Shown piece after piece: positions 23,175 to 31,083 of a stretch of 33,757 nucleotides of DNA. The DNA lies in assembly GCA_027049085.1 (NCBI GenBank), contig JALTVH010000283.1, positions 1 to 33,757 of the forward strand, given 5' to 3'. Positions within the stretch are counted from its first letter, which is position 1, and each line of letters starts with the position of its first letter. Source of the stretch: Aquificaceae bacterium. Its GTDB lineage: Bacteria > Aquificota > Aquificia > Aquificales > Aquificaceae. Under the pieces are notes generated by a model. It made no database searches. It had not been told where the DNA came from and was given only the letters and a program-made list of their open reading frames with translations. The translations under genes were made by a program, and so were the position numbers.

Positions 23175-24584
23175 TTAAATGTCAAAGTAGAGCTCAAACT
23201 CCTTGGGATGAGGTATAAACCTCATCTCGTCAATCTCAGCCCTCTTGCTCTCAATCCAGAGCTGGATCATCTCTTCTGTAAAGACACCACCCTTTAGGAG
23301 GAACTCATAGTCGTTCTCCAGCTCGTTGAGGGCTTCCTCAAGGGAACCTGGAAGCTGGGGAATTCCCTCAAGCTCCTCGGGGGGCAGAGAGTAGATGTCC
23401 TTGTCAAAGGGTTCTCCCGGGTCAATCCTGTTTTCAATTCCGTCAATTGCTGCCATGAGTATGGCAGAGAAGGCGAGGTAGGGGTTTGAGGTTGCATCGG
23501 GGAACCTGATCTCAATCCTCTTTGCCTTTGGATCTTCGTAATACATGGGTATCCTTATTGCGGCGGATCTATTTCTTGCTGAGTAAGCAAGCCTTACGGG
23601 TGCCTCAAAACCGGGAACGAGCCTGTGGTAGGAGTTGATTGTGGGATTGGTGAAGGCAACTATAGCCCTCGCATGCTTCAGGATACCACCTATAGCGTAA
23701 AGGGCTGTTTCTGAGAGACCCGCGTATCCTGAACCTGCAAAGAGAGGCTCATCGCCCTTCCAGATTGAGAAGTGGGTGTGCATTCCTGAGCCGTTGTCGT
23801 TGGGAAGAACCTTTGCCATGAAGGTTGCAAACTTACCATGTCTTGCTGCAACGTTACGAACAACGTACTTGTATATGTAAAGCTTGTCAGCCTGACTCAC
23901 GAGAGAGTCGTACCTTATATCAATCTCAGCCTGACCTGCCGATGCAACCTCGTGGTGGTGCACCTCAACGGTAATCCCTATGTCAGAAAGGGTTGAAACC
24001 ATCTCATTCCTTATGTCTGTCATTTTGTCAAGAGGTGCCGTAGGAAAGTATCCCCTTTTATGGGGCACCTTGTATCCGGAGGAAGTGAGCTCCCTGTTCC
24101 ACCAGCCCTCCTCCGAATCAACTCGCCAGAAGGAGTAATGCTCTGCATTCCCGAACTCTATTGAGTCAAGGATGAAGAATTCTGCCTCAGGTCCAAAGTA
24201 AGCGACGTCACCGATTCCAGTCTGCTTCAGGTACTGTTCAGCTTTCTGGGCAATGTACCTCGTGTCCCTTCCGTACCTTTCGCCGGTAACGGGGTCATAT
24301 ATATCACAGGTCATTACTATGGTCTTAGCCTCAATGAAGGGGTCTATAAAAGCGGTGTTGGGATCGGGTTTGGCTATCATGTCTGACTCATTTATGGACT
24401 GCCAGCCTCTGATTGATGAGCCGTCAAAACCTATCCCTTTTTCAAAGGCATCCATGGAAAACTCATAGGCGGGAAGAGTCATGTGCTGCCACTGACCAAA
24501 GGGGTCAGCAAATCTCAAATCAACGTACTGAACCCCTTCCTGTTCAATCAGGTTTAGAACTTCCTGGGGTGAGTACTTAGGCAT
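23175..24584 (-). CDS. glnA: Glutamine synthetase, type I (beta subtype)
   Basis: A 469-residue GSI forming glutamine from glutamate, ammonia and ATP as a dodecamer. Marks: GIGFDGSSIRGWQ, the active-site YFGPEAEFFILD, HHEVASAGQAEIDIRY, VLPNDNGSGMHTHFS, and the NRSAAIRIP nucleotide segment. Y398 in DIYSLPPEE matches the adenylylation tyrosine of GSI-beta enzymes, so control by an adenylyltransferase with PII is likely. Shine-Dalgarno AAAGGAGG precedes the start; glnB ends 30 bases upstream. Under the sigma-54 promoter of glnB. Confidence 0.98.
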   Translation of the reverse strand: MPKYSPQEVLNLIEQEGVQYVDLRFADPFGQWQHMTLPAYEFSMDAFEKGIGFDGSSIRGWQSINESDMIAKPDPNTAFIDPFIEAKTIVMTCDIYDPVTGERYGRDTRYIAQKAEQYLKQTGIGDVAYFGPEAEFFILDSIEFGNAEHYSFWRVDSEEGWWNRELTSSGYKVPHKRGYFPTAPLDKMTDIRNEMVSTLSDIGITVEVHHHEVASAGQAEIDIRYDSLVSQADKLYIYKYVVRNVAARHGKFATFMAKVLPNDNGSGMHTHFSIWKGDEPLFAGSGYAGLSETALYAIGGILKHARAIVAFTNPTINSYHRLVPGFEAPVRLAYSARNRSAAIRIPMYYEDPKAKRIEIRFPDATSNPYLAFSAILMAAIDGIENRIDPGEPFDKDIYSLPPEELEGIPQLPGSLEEALNELENDYEFLLKGGVFTEEMIQLWIESKRAEIDEMRFIPHPKEFELYFDI

Positions 24585-24614
24585 GCCTGCACCTCCTTTT
24601 AAAGTTTTTAGATG

Positions 24615-24953
24615 TCATACCGCAACCTCACCTTTTTCCCCGGTACGGATCCTGACGACCTCCTCAACCGGCAGGACAAATATCTTTCCGTCGCCTACCC
24701 TTCCGGTCTGGGCAGTCTTGACGATCGTGTCAATTACCTTTTCAACATCCTCATCCTTGACGACAACCTCAATCTTGACCTTTGGGAGGAAGTCAATTAC
24801 GTACTCGGTTCCCCTGTAAATCTCCGTGTGCCCTTTCTGCTGGCCGAAACCCTTAACTTCGGTGACGGTCATTCCACCGATCCCGATCTCAACAAGGGCA
24901 TCCTTTACCTCATCAAGCTTGAAGGGTTTGATAATGGCTTCAATTTTCTTCAT
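24615..24953 (-). CDS. glnB: Nitrogen regulatory protein P-II
   Basis: A 112-residue PII signal protein that senses 2-oxoglutarate/ATP/ADP and controls nitrogen assimilation. The start MKKIEAIIKPFKLDEVKDAL is typical; the T-loop has Tyr51 (YRGTEYVIDFLPK), the uridylylation residue, and the B-loop/C-terminal signature is TGRVGDGKIFVLPVEEVVRI. ATG 24953 is chosen, with AGGAGG 7 nt upstream, over an upstream in-frame ATG at 24995 that lies in the promoter. First gene of the glnB-glnA-amt-porin unit. Confidence 0.97.
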   Translation of the reverse strand: MKKIEAIIKPFKLDEVKDALVEIGIGGMTVTEVKGFGQQKGHTEIYRGTEYVIDFLPKVKIEVVVKDEDVEKVIDTIVKTAQTGRVGDGKIFVLPVEEVVRIRTGEKGEVAV

Positions 24954-24978
24954 CCCACATCCTCCTGTAAAAATTCTT

Positions 24979-24994
24979 TGCAAAGACCGTGCCA
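24979..24994 (-). promoter_or_regulatory. Sigma-54 (-24/-12) promoter of the glnB operon
   Basis: On the minus strand the site reads TGGCACGGTCTTTGCA, an exact match to the sigma-54 consensus TGGCAC-N5-TTGCW, preceded by TT. The predicted start near 24968 gives a leader of only ~15 nt that still includes the AGGAGG ribosome-binding site. It implies RpoN and an NtrC-like activator controlling nitrogen assimilation. Confidence 0.88.
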
Positions 24995-25059
24995 AAAACT
25001 GATACCTTCCCGCCTCCTTTCATTCTATTACCTGCAAGGTACCGATCAGGTACTTATAA

Positions 25060-25127
25060 ACGGGTATAAATGTTAACAATTTTGTAAATATGTAAACACT
25101 TCCCATTTTGGAAAAGGTGGTTATAAT
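25060..25127. promoter_or_regulatory. AT-rich divergent control region between glnB and the YbjQ-like gene
   Basis: Holds a palindrome TGTTAACA (about 25071-25078), tandem GTAAA half-sites in GTAAATATGTAAAC (about 25084-25097), and a perfect -10 TATAAT (25122-25127) for the rightward gene, with no good -35 (CTTCCC at the -35 position). A -10 without a -35 suggests activator-dependent transcription. The sites also lie ~80-110 bp upstream of the sigma-54 promoter, where an enhancer-binding protein could sit. Confidence 0.45.
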
Positions 25128-25169
25128 TAATTTAAATTAGTCAAGTTTATAAGAACGGGAGGGACAGAG

Positions 25170-25544
25170 ATGGTTTTTGAGCTATCTGTTGGAGCAGTAC
25201 TAACTGCAGCAGCAGTAGCAGTTTACCTCCACGGCAAGTCCGATTCCAAAACCACCAACGGTAATGGAAAAGCAAATGTTGACACGAGTGAGATGCTCGT
25301 AACCTACTCAAAAGTTATACCTGGTCACGAGGTCAGGCGGGTCTTCGGCTACGTAGAGAGCTCTTCTGTCCTCCCAAAGGGAAGCTCCTACTCCCCTAAG
25401 CTTGCAGAAGATGCCACGATCCACAAGCTAATGGCAAAGGCTAAAGAGATGGGAGCCAACGCTATCCTTGACCTCAAACTTGAGAAGGAAGAATTCGCCG
25501 TTCACGTCAGGATCATTGCAAAGGGACTTGCTGTAAAGGTATAA
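25170..25544 (+). CDS. YbjQ-like domain protein with N-terminal membrane anchor
   Basis: A 124-residue protein. Residues ~3-22 form a hydrophobic helix (FELSVGAVLTAAAVAVYL), followed by a short polar linker. Residues ~40-124 match the YbjQ/UPF0145 'heavy-metal-binding' domain: a GHEVRRVFGYVESSSVL start, the helix with MAKAKEMGANAILDLKLE, and the ending IIAKGLAVKV. The GANA motif is the strongest mark. Function of the family is unknown and proposed metal binding is unproven; the usual mid-domain segment is shortened here. Start codon preceded by GGGAGGG. Confidence 0.75.
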   Translation: MVFELSVGAVLTAAAVAVYLHGKSDSKTTNGNGKANVDTSEMLVTYSKVIPGHEVRRVFGYVESSSVLPKGSSYSPKLAEDATIHKLMAKAKEMGANAILDLKLEKEEFAVHVRIIAKGLAVKV

Positions 25545-25571
25545 AGATCCCAATGAGTTACATTTATATTA

Positions 25572-28070
25572 ATGCCCTGCGAGAAGATAATTGTCTTAGA
25601 GAATGGTGCTGACCTTGATGCTCTTTCCTGTGCCCTCGCCGTTCAGAAAATATATGCTGATTCGAAACTCCTGAAGCCTCGCTACCTTTCGCGCAGATCC
25701 AGTGCTGTTTTCAAAGATTTCAGTCATCTGTTCAATGTAATAGAATATCTGCCCGAGAAGTTTGATCTGATTATTGTTGATTCAGCCCATGTACCTCATC
25801 AGGTACCAATGGAAAAGATCTCAAGAGTTATCAGATACGACCATCATCCCGATGCAGAAATACGGAAATTTGAGGGAAGGGTTGACAAGGTAGGTTCAGC
25901 AACAACCCTTGCCGTTGAAGAGCTTATGGAAAAGAAAGTCAAGTTGTCGGAGGACGAAGCCACTGTGATAGCCCTCGGAATTTACGAAGACACCGGAAAC
26001 CTCACCTTTGAGGGAACCACCGAGAGAGATGTCAAAGCCCTTGCGTGGCTGATCTCTCAGGGAGCAAACCTTAAAACCATAAGGAAATACATTCACGAAA
26101 GTTATACCCGGGAACAGCTTGAGGCTGTCCAGAAGATCCTTTCTTCAATTGAGAAGATTTACCTTGAGGGGGCTGAGATCGCAATGGCGACGGCGGTGCT
26201 GAAGGAATACCAGCCTGATGTTAACAGCCTCCTTTACGAGGTAAAGGACCTTAAGGAAGCAGACGCCTTTTTTGTGATAATTGAGGCTGAAAGGAAAACC
26301 TACGTCTTTGGAAGGTCACAGTCTCCATTAATTGATGCGGGAAAGGTGCTTTCCTCACTGGGAGGGGGCGGACACGAAGAAGCAGGTGCGGTCAAGCTGG
26401 AGAACGTTTCTGCGGAAAGGGTAAAGGAAATACTCAAGGACCTGATCAAAGGTGAAAAGGTGCCTTCCTACAGGGTCAGAGACATAATGACCACCCCTCC
26501 CTTTTATCTAAGGTCCGGTGACATGGTCAGGGATGCCCTTGAGGAGCTCTCTGCAAGGGGCATTGCCAACGCACCAGTTATTGATGAAGAGGGAAAGGTG
26601 GTTGGAATTATTTCAAAAAAAGCACTACTGAAGGTGTCAAAGGCCTTTCCGGATAAAGGTATAAGGTCTTTTCTCAACACTGAGTTTCACCATCTGAGTC
26701 CGGATTCCCCCATCTGGGAAGCGGAGGAAATCGTTACCAAATACGGCCAGAAGCTCATACCAGTGATCGAAAAAGATAGGCTCATTGGTGTGGTAACGCG
26801 CTTTGATGTCCTCCAGAGACTCAGGAAGGACCTGAGGCGGTTCAAGGCTCAGAAAAAGAAGATCCGCCTCCCACCAAACATCAGCGGGATATCAGAGGAG
26901 ATCGGCGAGATCTCTCAGCTGAAAGGTTACCGAGCCTACCTTGTGGGCGGTGTAGTAAGGGACATTCTCCTTGGCAAGGAGATATTTGACCTTGATCTGG
27001 TAATTGAGGGAAATGCTATAGAGATAGCCTGTGAGCTTGCAAAGAAACACGGTGTAGAGTGCCATACCTTTCAGGAATTCGGAACCGCCCATCTCAAGAT
27101 AGGGAACTTAAAAATTGAGTTCGCAACAACAAGGCGTGAAACCTACCCCCATCCCGGGTCTTACCCCCTTGTGGAACCATCCTCCATCAAGGAGGACCTT
27201 ATCAGGAGAGACTTTACCATTAACGCGATGGCTATTTCCATAAACCCCGGAGATTTTGGAACTCTCATTGACTTCTTCGGCGGATTGAGGGACCTGAAGG
27301 ACAGATTAATAAGGGTAATTCATCCCGTCAGTTTCGTAGAAGACCCCGTCAGGATCCTCAGAGCCCTGAGGTTTGCTGGGCGACTTGATTTCAATTTATC
27401 TAAAAACACGGCTTCACTCCTTACCGAAGCGGTGGAGCTGGGCCTTTTAAAGGTTGCTCCAAGGGGAAGAATAATCTCTGAAGTCAGACTCGCCCTTAAA
27501 GAAGACAGGCTTTTAGAGATCCTCAACCTGTATAAAAAGTTCAGGGTTCTGGAACAGATTATTGAAGGCTTCCAATGGAAGGAATCTCTATTTGAGGAAC
27601 TCCTTGAACTAAAAAAGGTTACGGACTGGCACAGTCTGGAGTTTCCGGACGAGAGGATAGATTACGGGTGGGTATATCTCATGCTCATTCTCAGATCAAC
27701 GAGGGAATCCACAGCCATGGGATTCCTCAAAGAGACATCATCACCATCGTGGGTTAGAGAAAATACCCCGTATCTTTTTATGATTAACAGGTTTCGATTA
27801 AAGTTAAAGAAAGCAACAAAACCATCGGAAATCTACAGAATCCTTAAAAATCTCCACCTCAGTGTGCTTCTGGTCCTTATGACCTTCGGTGAACTCAGGG
27901 AAAAGGTCAAGCTTTATCTTGAAAAGCTCAGGAACATCAAAATCCCTGGCGAACAAATAGAAGAGTTAAAGAAAAAAGGGTATGAGGGTAAAAAACTTGG
28001 TGAAGCCATAGAAAAGCTCAAGAGTGATCAAATGGATAGGGCTTTTTCCTATATAATGGAAAAGTCATGA
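25572..28070 (+). CDS. DHH-CBS-tRNA nucleotidyltransferase fusion (A-adding/CCA enzyme type)
   Basis: An 832-residue fusion. (1) DHH/DHHA1 phosphoesterase, 1-295: motifs E10-x3-D14-x-D16, D70, D90-H91-H92, D140 and GGGGH (264-268). (2) Two CBS domains, ~303-415. (3) Class II nucleotidyltransferase head, ~450-600, with GGVVRD (459-464), catalytic D473-x-D475, RRDFTINAMAI and DPVRILRALRFAGR. (4) A helical tail. The same architecture serves as the A-adding enzyme of Aquifex, working with a separate CC-adding enzyme to complete tRNA 3' CCA. Residue 10 is Glu where DHH enzymes usually have a metal-binding His. It overlaps the next gene by ATGA. No Shine-Dalgarno is visible. Confidence 0.92.
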   Translation: MPCEKIIVLENGADLDALSCALAVQKIYADSKLLKPRYLSRRSSAVFKDFSHLFNVIEYLPEKFDLIIVDSAHVPHQVPMEKISRVIRYDHHPDAEIRKFEGRVDKVGSATTLAVEELMEKKVKLSEDEATVIALGIYEDTGNLTFEGTTERDVKALAWLISQGANLKTIRKYIHESYTREQLEAVQKILSSIEKIYLEGAEIAMATAVLKEYQPDVNSLLYEVKDLKEADAFFVIIEAERKTYVFGRSQSPLIDAGKVLSSLGGGGHEEAGAVKLENVSAERVKEILKDLIKGEKVPSYRVRDIMTTPPFYLRSGDMVRDALEELSARGIANAPVIDEEGKVVGIISKKALLKVSKAFPDKGIRSFLNTEFHHLSPDSPIWEAEEIVTKYGQKLIPVIEKDRLIGVVTRFDVLQRLRKDLRRFKAQKKKIRLPPNISGISEEIGEISQLKGYRAYLVGGVVRDILLGKEIFDLDLVIEGNAIEIACELAKKHGVECHTFQEFGTAHLKIGNLKIEFATTRRETYPHPGSYPLVEPSSIKEDLIRRDFTINAMAISINPGDFGTLIDFFGGLRDLKDRLIRVIHPVSFVEDPVRILRALRFAGRLDFNLSKNTASLLTEAVELGLLKVAPRGRIISEVRLALKEDRLLEILNLYKKFRVLEQIIEGFQWKESLFEELLELKKVTDWHSLEFPDERIDYGWVYLMLILRSTRESTAMGFLKETSSPSWVRENTPYLFMINRFRLKLKKATKPSEIYRILKNLHLSVLLVLMTFGELREKVKLYLEKLRNIKIPGEQIEELKKKGYEGKKLGEAIEKLKSDQMDRAFSYIMEKS

Positions 28071-29278
28071 AGCTTGCCTTTTTAAAGATAGGAGAACTGG
28101 AAGGAAGCCTGAAACATATCAATGCCCTGATATCAGACCTGAAGGGGAGAGGTGTAGAAATTGAGGAAATAAAGCTCGACCCTCAGGAGATTCAGAAGAC
28201 TGTTGATGCCCTTTCGGAATTTAAACCCAACTTCACACTGGACATCAATGGTACGGGTATCATAGTTGGTGAGCAGGAGGGGAAGAAGATGCCCCTCCAC
28301 GACCTCTTTGGATTTGTCCACTTTTCCATTTTTACTGAGGAGCCATTCCTGCACTTTCCTAACCTTTTCGGCCTGTCTCAGAACAGGAATATGGTTGCCC
28401 TTGTAACAGATATTAAGTACGTTGACAGCCTCAGATACCTGAAGGTAGAAAATGTTAGCTACGTTACCCCCTTCCTTGACTTCTCAATATTCCCACCCGA
28501 ACCTTCCGAAAAGGAGTTTGACGTAACCTTCATAGGACCGGTTATAAATCCTGAGATAGTTGTTAACTCCGTTCGCCAGAACCTTCCAGAAAATATATTT
28601 CCCCTCTTCATTGAGTCGGGTGAGTTTATGTTCAGGAATCCGGAGGTCAATTCGTTAACAGCGGTCAACTACATACTGAGCATATTCAACCCACAGTTTC
28701 AAGAAGAATTTGGAAAGTGGAAAAAGGAAAATGAGGAAGCCTTTTTAAGGCTCCTCAACGACATCTCCATTTACGCGTCCATGAGAAAGAGGTGGTATAT
28801 ATTAAACTTTCTTGAAGGGATTAACCTCAAGGTGGTTGGTGATTTTCAGGGTGATCTTCTTGAAGATCACGAGCAGATAAAGGCTGATTCATACGAGGAA
28901 CTCATTGAGATCTACGGCAAATCTTATCTTTCTATTCTCAGCTTTCCTGCAACGGTCCCAACAGGGATAGGTTTCACTCCCCTTGAGGTTTCAGCCATGG
29001 GTTCCGCAGTGATGATAGACTACAGAGGAACACTCCCCGGATTCCTCACACCCGGAGAGGAGGTAATAGCCTATATGCCCCTCGACAGGGCAGACATAGA
29101 GGAAAAAGTTCTTTACTACCTTGAAAACCTCCAAGAAGCGGTGGAAATAGGAAGAAAGGCGAGAGATGCGGTCATTAACAGATACAGAGTTGACGACAGA
29201 GCTGAATTCCTTTTCAAAATGATGAACGACATAATGTCTCAGGCCCAGGCTCAGTCCCAGGAAGCCGAACAAAAATAA
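28067..29278 (+). CDS. Putative glycosyltransferase-like protein (CgeB/GT4-like C-terminus)
   Basis: A 403-residue protein I do not recognise as a named family. The C-terminal ~110 residues resemble the donor-binding half of GT-B glycosyltransferases of the CgeB/GT4 kind: GIGFTPLEVSAMGSAVMIDY, then a PGEEVIAYM segment and the closing helices EIGRKARDAVINRYRVDDRA. The N-terminal half is Rossmann-like (LKIGELEGSLKHINALISDL, FTLDINGTGII). The extreme C-terminus is Gln/Ala-rich. No signal peptide or TM. It starts in the stop of the fusion gene (ATGA) and ends overlapping the DUF554 gene by one base, so the three are translationally coupled. Confidence 0.7.
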   Translation: MKLAFLKIGELEGSLKHINALISDLKGRGVEIEEIKLDPQEIQKTVDALSEFKPNFTLDINGTGIIVGEQEGKKMPLHDLFGFVHFSIFTEEPFLHFPNLFGLSQNRNMVALVTDIKYVDSLRYLKVENVSYVTPFLDFSIFPPEPSEKEFDVTFIGPVINPEIVVNSVRQNLPENIFPLFIESGEFMFRNPEVNSLTAVNYILSIFNPQFQEEFGKWKKENEEAFLRLLNDISIYASMRKRWYILNFLEGINLKVVGDFQGDLLEDHEQIKADSYEELIEIYGKSYLSILSFPATVPTGIGFTPLEVSAMGSAVMIDYRGTLPGFLTPGEEVIAYMPLDRADIEEKVLYYLENLQEAVEIGRKARDAVINRYRVDDRAEFLFKMMNDIMSQAQAQSQEAEQK

Positions 29279-29931
29279 TGTTTCCAGGCTTCGGCACCCT
29301 GGTCAACTTTGCCCTTGTTCTTGTGGGAAGCTACATTGGGCTGAGAGGTTCAACCTTCATCAATCCAGCAATAAGGAAAGGCGTTATCCACGGCATAGGT
29401 CTCTTTACCTTCCTCCTCGGTGTGAAACTCATGACAGAAAACAAACCAGAATTGCTCAAGGTTTTCTTAATCTTAGTTTTTGGAACCGCCCTTGGCTACC
29501 TACTTGACCTTGAGGGCAAGATCTCAAGATTGTCAAGGGCCGGGGAGGACTCCGCAAAGGGCTTTATAACAGCTTCCCTTCTCTTTACGGTGGGACCCAT
29601 GACCCTTCTTGGATGTATCCTTGAAGGGACAAAGGGAGACAGCTCACTGATACTCTCTAAAGCAACGATGGACGGCTTTTCATCCGTGATTCTTGCCTCT
29701 TCCCTTGGTCGGGGAGTAATGTTCTCATCCTTGTTTGTTCTTATCTTTCAGGGAACGATAACTCTCCTTGCCTTCTTTTTTGGGGACTTCCTTGATAAAC
29801 AGTCCATGGCAAACAGCCTTTTTATGGGCGGGGGGATGATGGTTGTTATAGCCCTTAAGCTGTGGGGACTCCTTGAGGAGGTAAAGAGCGTGAACCTCTT
29901 AGTTCCCCTTATCGCCTCCCTCTTTATCTGA
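29278..29931 (+). CDS. DUF554 family membrane protein (YdfK/YqgA-like)
   Basis: A 217-residue integral membrane protein of the DUF554 family, with 6-7 predicted TM helices. Landmarks: FGTLVNFALVLVGSYIGL at the start, HGIGLFTFLLGVKLM, SLLFTVGPMTLLGCILEG, and LSKATMDGFSSVILASSLG. The G-x-MTLLG-x-I/L-x-G block is typical. No function has been demonstrated; transport is presumed. Its ATG overlaps the preceding TAA, and its 3' end overlaps the convergent CDF gene by 33 bases, so no intergenic terminator exists here. Confidence 0.9.
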   Translation: MFPGFGTLVNFALVLVGSYIGLRGSTFINPAIRKGVIHGIGLFTFLLGVKLMTENKPELLKVFLILVFGTALGYLLDLEGKISRLSRAGEDSAKGFITASLLFTVGPMTLLGCILEGTKGDSSLILSKATMDGFSSVILASSLGRGVMFSSLFVLIFQGTITLLAFFFGDFLDKQSMANSLFMGGGMMVVIALKLWGLLEEVKSVNLLVPLIASLFI

Positions 29932-31083
29932 TCCGTCCAGCCTGAGCTTTGAGATCTCTGCAAGAGCCTCGTAGATATTGCTGTTGTCAGTTTCCCAGAC
30001 AAAAACACCGTTTCTGTGGAGGATCCACTTTGCCCTTGAGCTGTCGGGATGATGACCGCAGATAACTATGTCTATCCCTTCACGGACAAGGATCCTTGCA
30101 ACGTCCTCCTCAGAGGATACCTGAACCTCCTCAACTCTCGGCTTGCCCTTTCCCTCCTCAAAGATATACATCTTCTTCACATTTCTGAAATCCCTGCAGA
30201 GGGAATCGTCTTCCGAAGAGAAGACCGCAACCCTCAGTCTGCTCCCGTTGGCGGGCTCGTAGTGAATAAAAACCATCTCAACGCTCTCAATTTCCCTTGT
30301 TATCTTTTCCTCAATGGCATCAGCTACGCTGTGGCTCCTCATGAAGCTTCCGGGCTTGAGCAGGATCTCCGCATCAACAAAGAGCTTTCCTCCCGCACTC
30401 CTCACAAGGAGCCTCTTTATCTCCTGGACCTCCCTGAAGGAAAGGATGATATCTCTAATCCTCTCCACAGTTTCCTCATCTGCCGATATATCAAGGATCT
30501 CGCCGAGCTGGCTCTTGAGAAGACCGAAAGCGGTGTAAAGAATAATCCCCACAACAGCAAGGGCAAAGTAGCGGTCGTAGTTGTATCCGAAGTAAACCGC
30601 GCTGAGGCTCACCAGAACCAGCGTTGAACCAAAGGCATCGGTAAGAGTGTGATAGGAATCTGCTACAAGAGTCGGTGAACCGAGCTTCTTTCCCGCACGC
30701 CTCTCAAGAAAGGAAAGAGTAAGGGAGCTGATAAGAGAGAAGATCACGACACCGAGCCCTACCCAGAGGTATTCTTCTTTGATAATTACTTCTCTCGTTA
30801 ATGCCCTCTTCCCTATCTCAAAGGCAGAGAGTATAAGAAAAACGGAAATAACTATGGCACCTATATTCTCAAGCTTGTAAAGCCCGTAGGGAAATCTCTG
30901 GTGCTTCTTTTCTGAGAACTTAATTGAGAGGTAGGCTATTACGGAAGCCATTGAGTCAGAAAGGGAATGGAGCGCTTCACCGACAAGGGATAAACTCCCA
31001 GTCAGAACACCGCCAAGGAACTTAAGACCCGCCTGAGTCAGGTTTAGAAGGAGGGATACAAGAGCCCAGTGGTGCTTTTTCAT
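29899..31083 (-). CDS. Cation diffusion facilitator transporter with C-terminal NifX-like domain
   Basis: A 394-residue CDF metal/proton antiporter. Six TM helices span ~5-190. The transport site is H39-x3-D43 in TM2 (ALHSLSDS) and H145-x3-D149 in TM5 (ADSYHTLTDAFGS), the HD-HD pattern usual for Zn/Cd. The standard CDF cytoplasmic domain covers ~200-276 (FVDAEILLKPGSF, VFIHYEP). Residues ~282-384 form an extra domain resembling the dinitrogenase Fe-Mo cofactor (NifX/NafY) fold, starting LRVAVFSSEDD and containing ICGHHPDSSR with C342, H344 and H345. It is coupled to the upstream radical SAM gene by an ATGA overlap. Metal specificity is inferred. Confidence 0.9.
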   Translation of the reverse strand: MKKHHWALVSLLLNLTQAGLKFLGGVLTGSLSLVGEALHSLSDSMASVIAYLSIKFSEKKHQRFPYGLYKLENIGAIVISVFLILSAFEIGKRALTREVIIKEEYLWVGLGVVIFSLISSLTLSFLERRAGKKLGSPTLVADSYHTLTDAFGSTLVLVSLSAVYFGYNYDRYFALAVVGIILYTAFGLLKSQLGEILDISADEETVERIRDIILSFREVQEIKRLLVRSAGGKLFVDAEILLKPGSFMRSHSVADAIEEKITREIESVEMVFIHYEPANGSRLRVAVFSSEDDSLCRDFRNVKKMYIFEEGKGKPRVEEVQVSSEEDVARILVREGIDIVICGHHPDSSRAKWILHRNGVFVWETDNSNIYEALAEISKLRLDGSDKEGGDKGN

